A stretch of DNA of 13,241 bases from Alphaproteobacteria bacterium UBA3760 (GTDB lineage: Bacteria > Pseudomonadota > Alphaproteobacteria > Rs-D84): contig DFGC01000018.1 of the NCBI GenBank assembly GCA_002371155.1, forward strand, positions 34,707 through 47,947. Direction: 5' to 3'. This document shows positions 13,155 through 13,241 of this stretch, one piece after another. Made by a program: the position numbers and the translations under genes. Position 1 is the first letter of the stretch. Every line of letters begins with the position of its first letter. The notes under the pieces were generated by a model. That model saw nothing but the letters and a program-made list of their open reading frames with translations. It was not told the DNA's origin and searched no databases.

Positions 13155-13241
13155 AATGGCAGAAAATCGATTCGTGTAAAAATTGCAAAGGCGCACGCAC
13201 ACTGGGACGGCCCCCAATTTTACCTGTTGCAAGAAAACCAA

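Noticed and set aside
12844..13200. ORFs on both strands in the right-edge repeat region
   Set aside because: The reading frames are made of hairpin sequence rich in Pro, Arg and Gly; no start signal or family resemblance.
1..13241. CRISPR array, toxin-antitoxin or restriction system
   Set aside because: No regularly spaced repeats with spacers, and no protein motif of such systems was seen on either strand.

Overview
The window looks like chromosomal DNA of an uncultivated, moderately AT-rich alphaproteobacterium, possibly of the gut-associated type (RF32 / 'Enterousia'-like). That placement is an inference. It rests on an ordinary Gram-negative gene set (recG, ssb, htpX, a BepA-like protease, a LytM endopeptidase), a tRNA-Lys with encoded CCA, and a secreted protein built from the GYTELEYLESTGTQYI domain common in gut metagenomes. 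I see no transposase, integrase, phage structural gene or CRISPR array.

Layout. 1-178: short structured repeats. 179-1681 (-): secreted protein with two tandem jelly-roll-like domains, preceded by a leader of about 260 nt (1682-1943) that looks like a transcription attenuator. 2044-5380 (+): recG overlapping a BepA-like periplasmic M48 protease. 5464-6334 (+): ssb, an intrinsic terminator, then a small Smr-like protein. 6323-7162 (-): M23 endopeptidase, overlapping the Smr gene tail to tail. 7239-8165 (+): htpX, divergent from the M23 gene across a compact double promoter. 8166-8534: non-coding DNA with two copies of a ~110-bp repeat, each ending in the 3' end of tRNA-Lys. 8535-8611 (-): tRNA-Lys(UUU). 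8790-10772 (+): unrecognised 660-residue protein. 10798-11634 (-): unrecognised 278-residue protein. 11721-12779 (-): YbhN/HpnL-like membrane protein. 12780-13241: promoter plus a second dense run of structured repeats.

How the genes fit together. The named genes fall into genome maintenance (recG, ssb, probably smr) and envelope maintenance (BepA-like, M23, HtpX, YbhN-like). Three zinc metallopeptidases lie within about 4.1 kb. Intergenic spaces are compact. Several starts (recG, smr, M23) lack a Shine-Dalgarno and sit beside a promoter or terminator, so leaderless or read-through expression is plausible. The most interesting material is non-coding: the attenuator-like leader at 1745-1862, the tRNA-tail duplication at 8190-8544, and two distant copies (62-121 and 12900-12957) of a structured element whose stems differ in sequence but keep their pairing.
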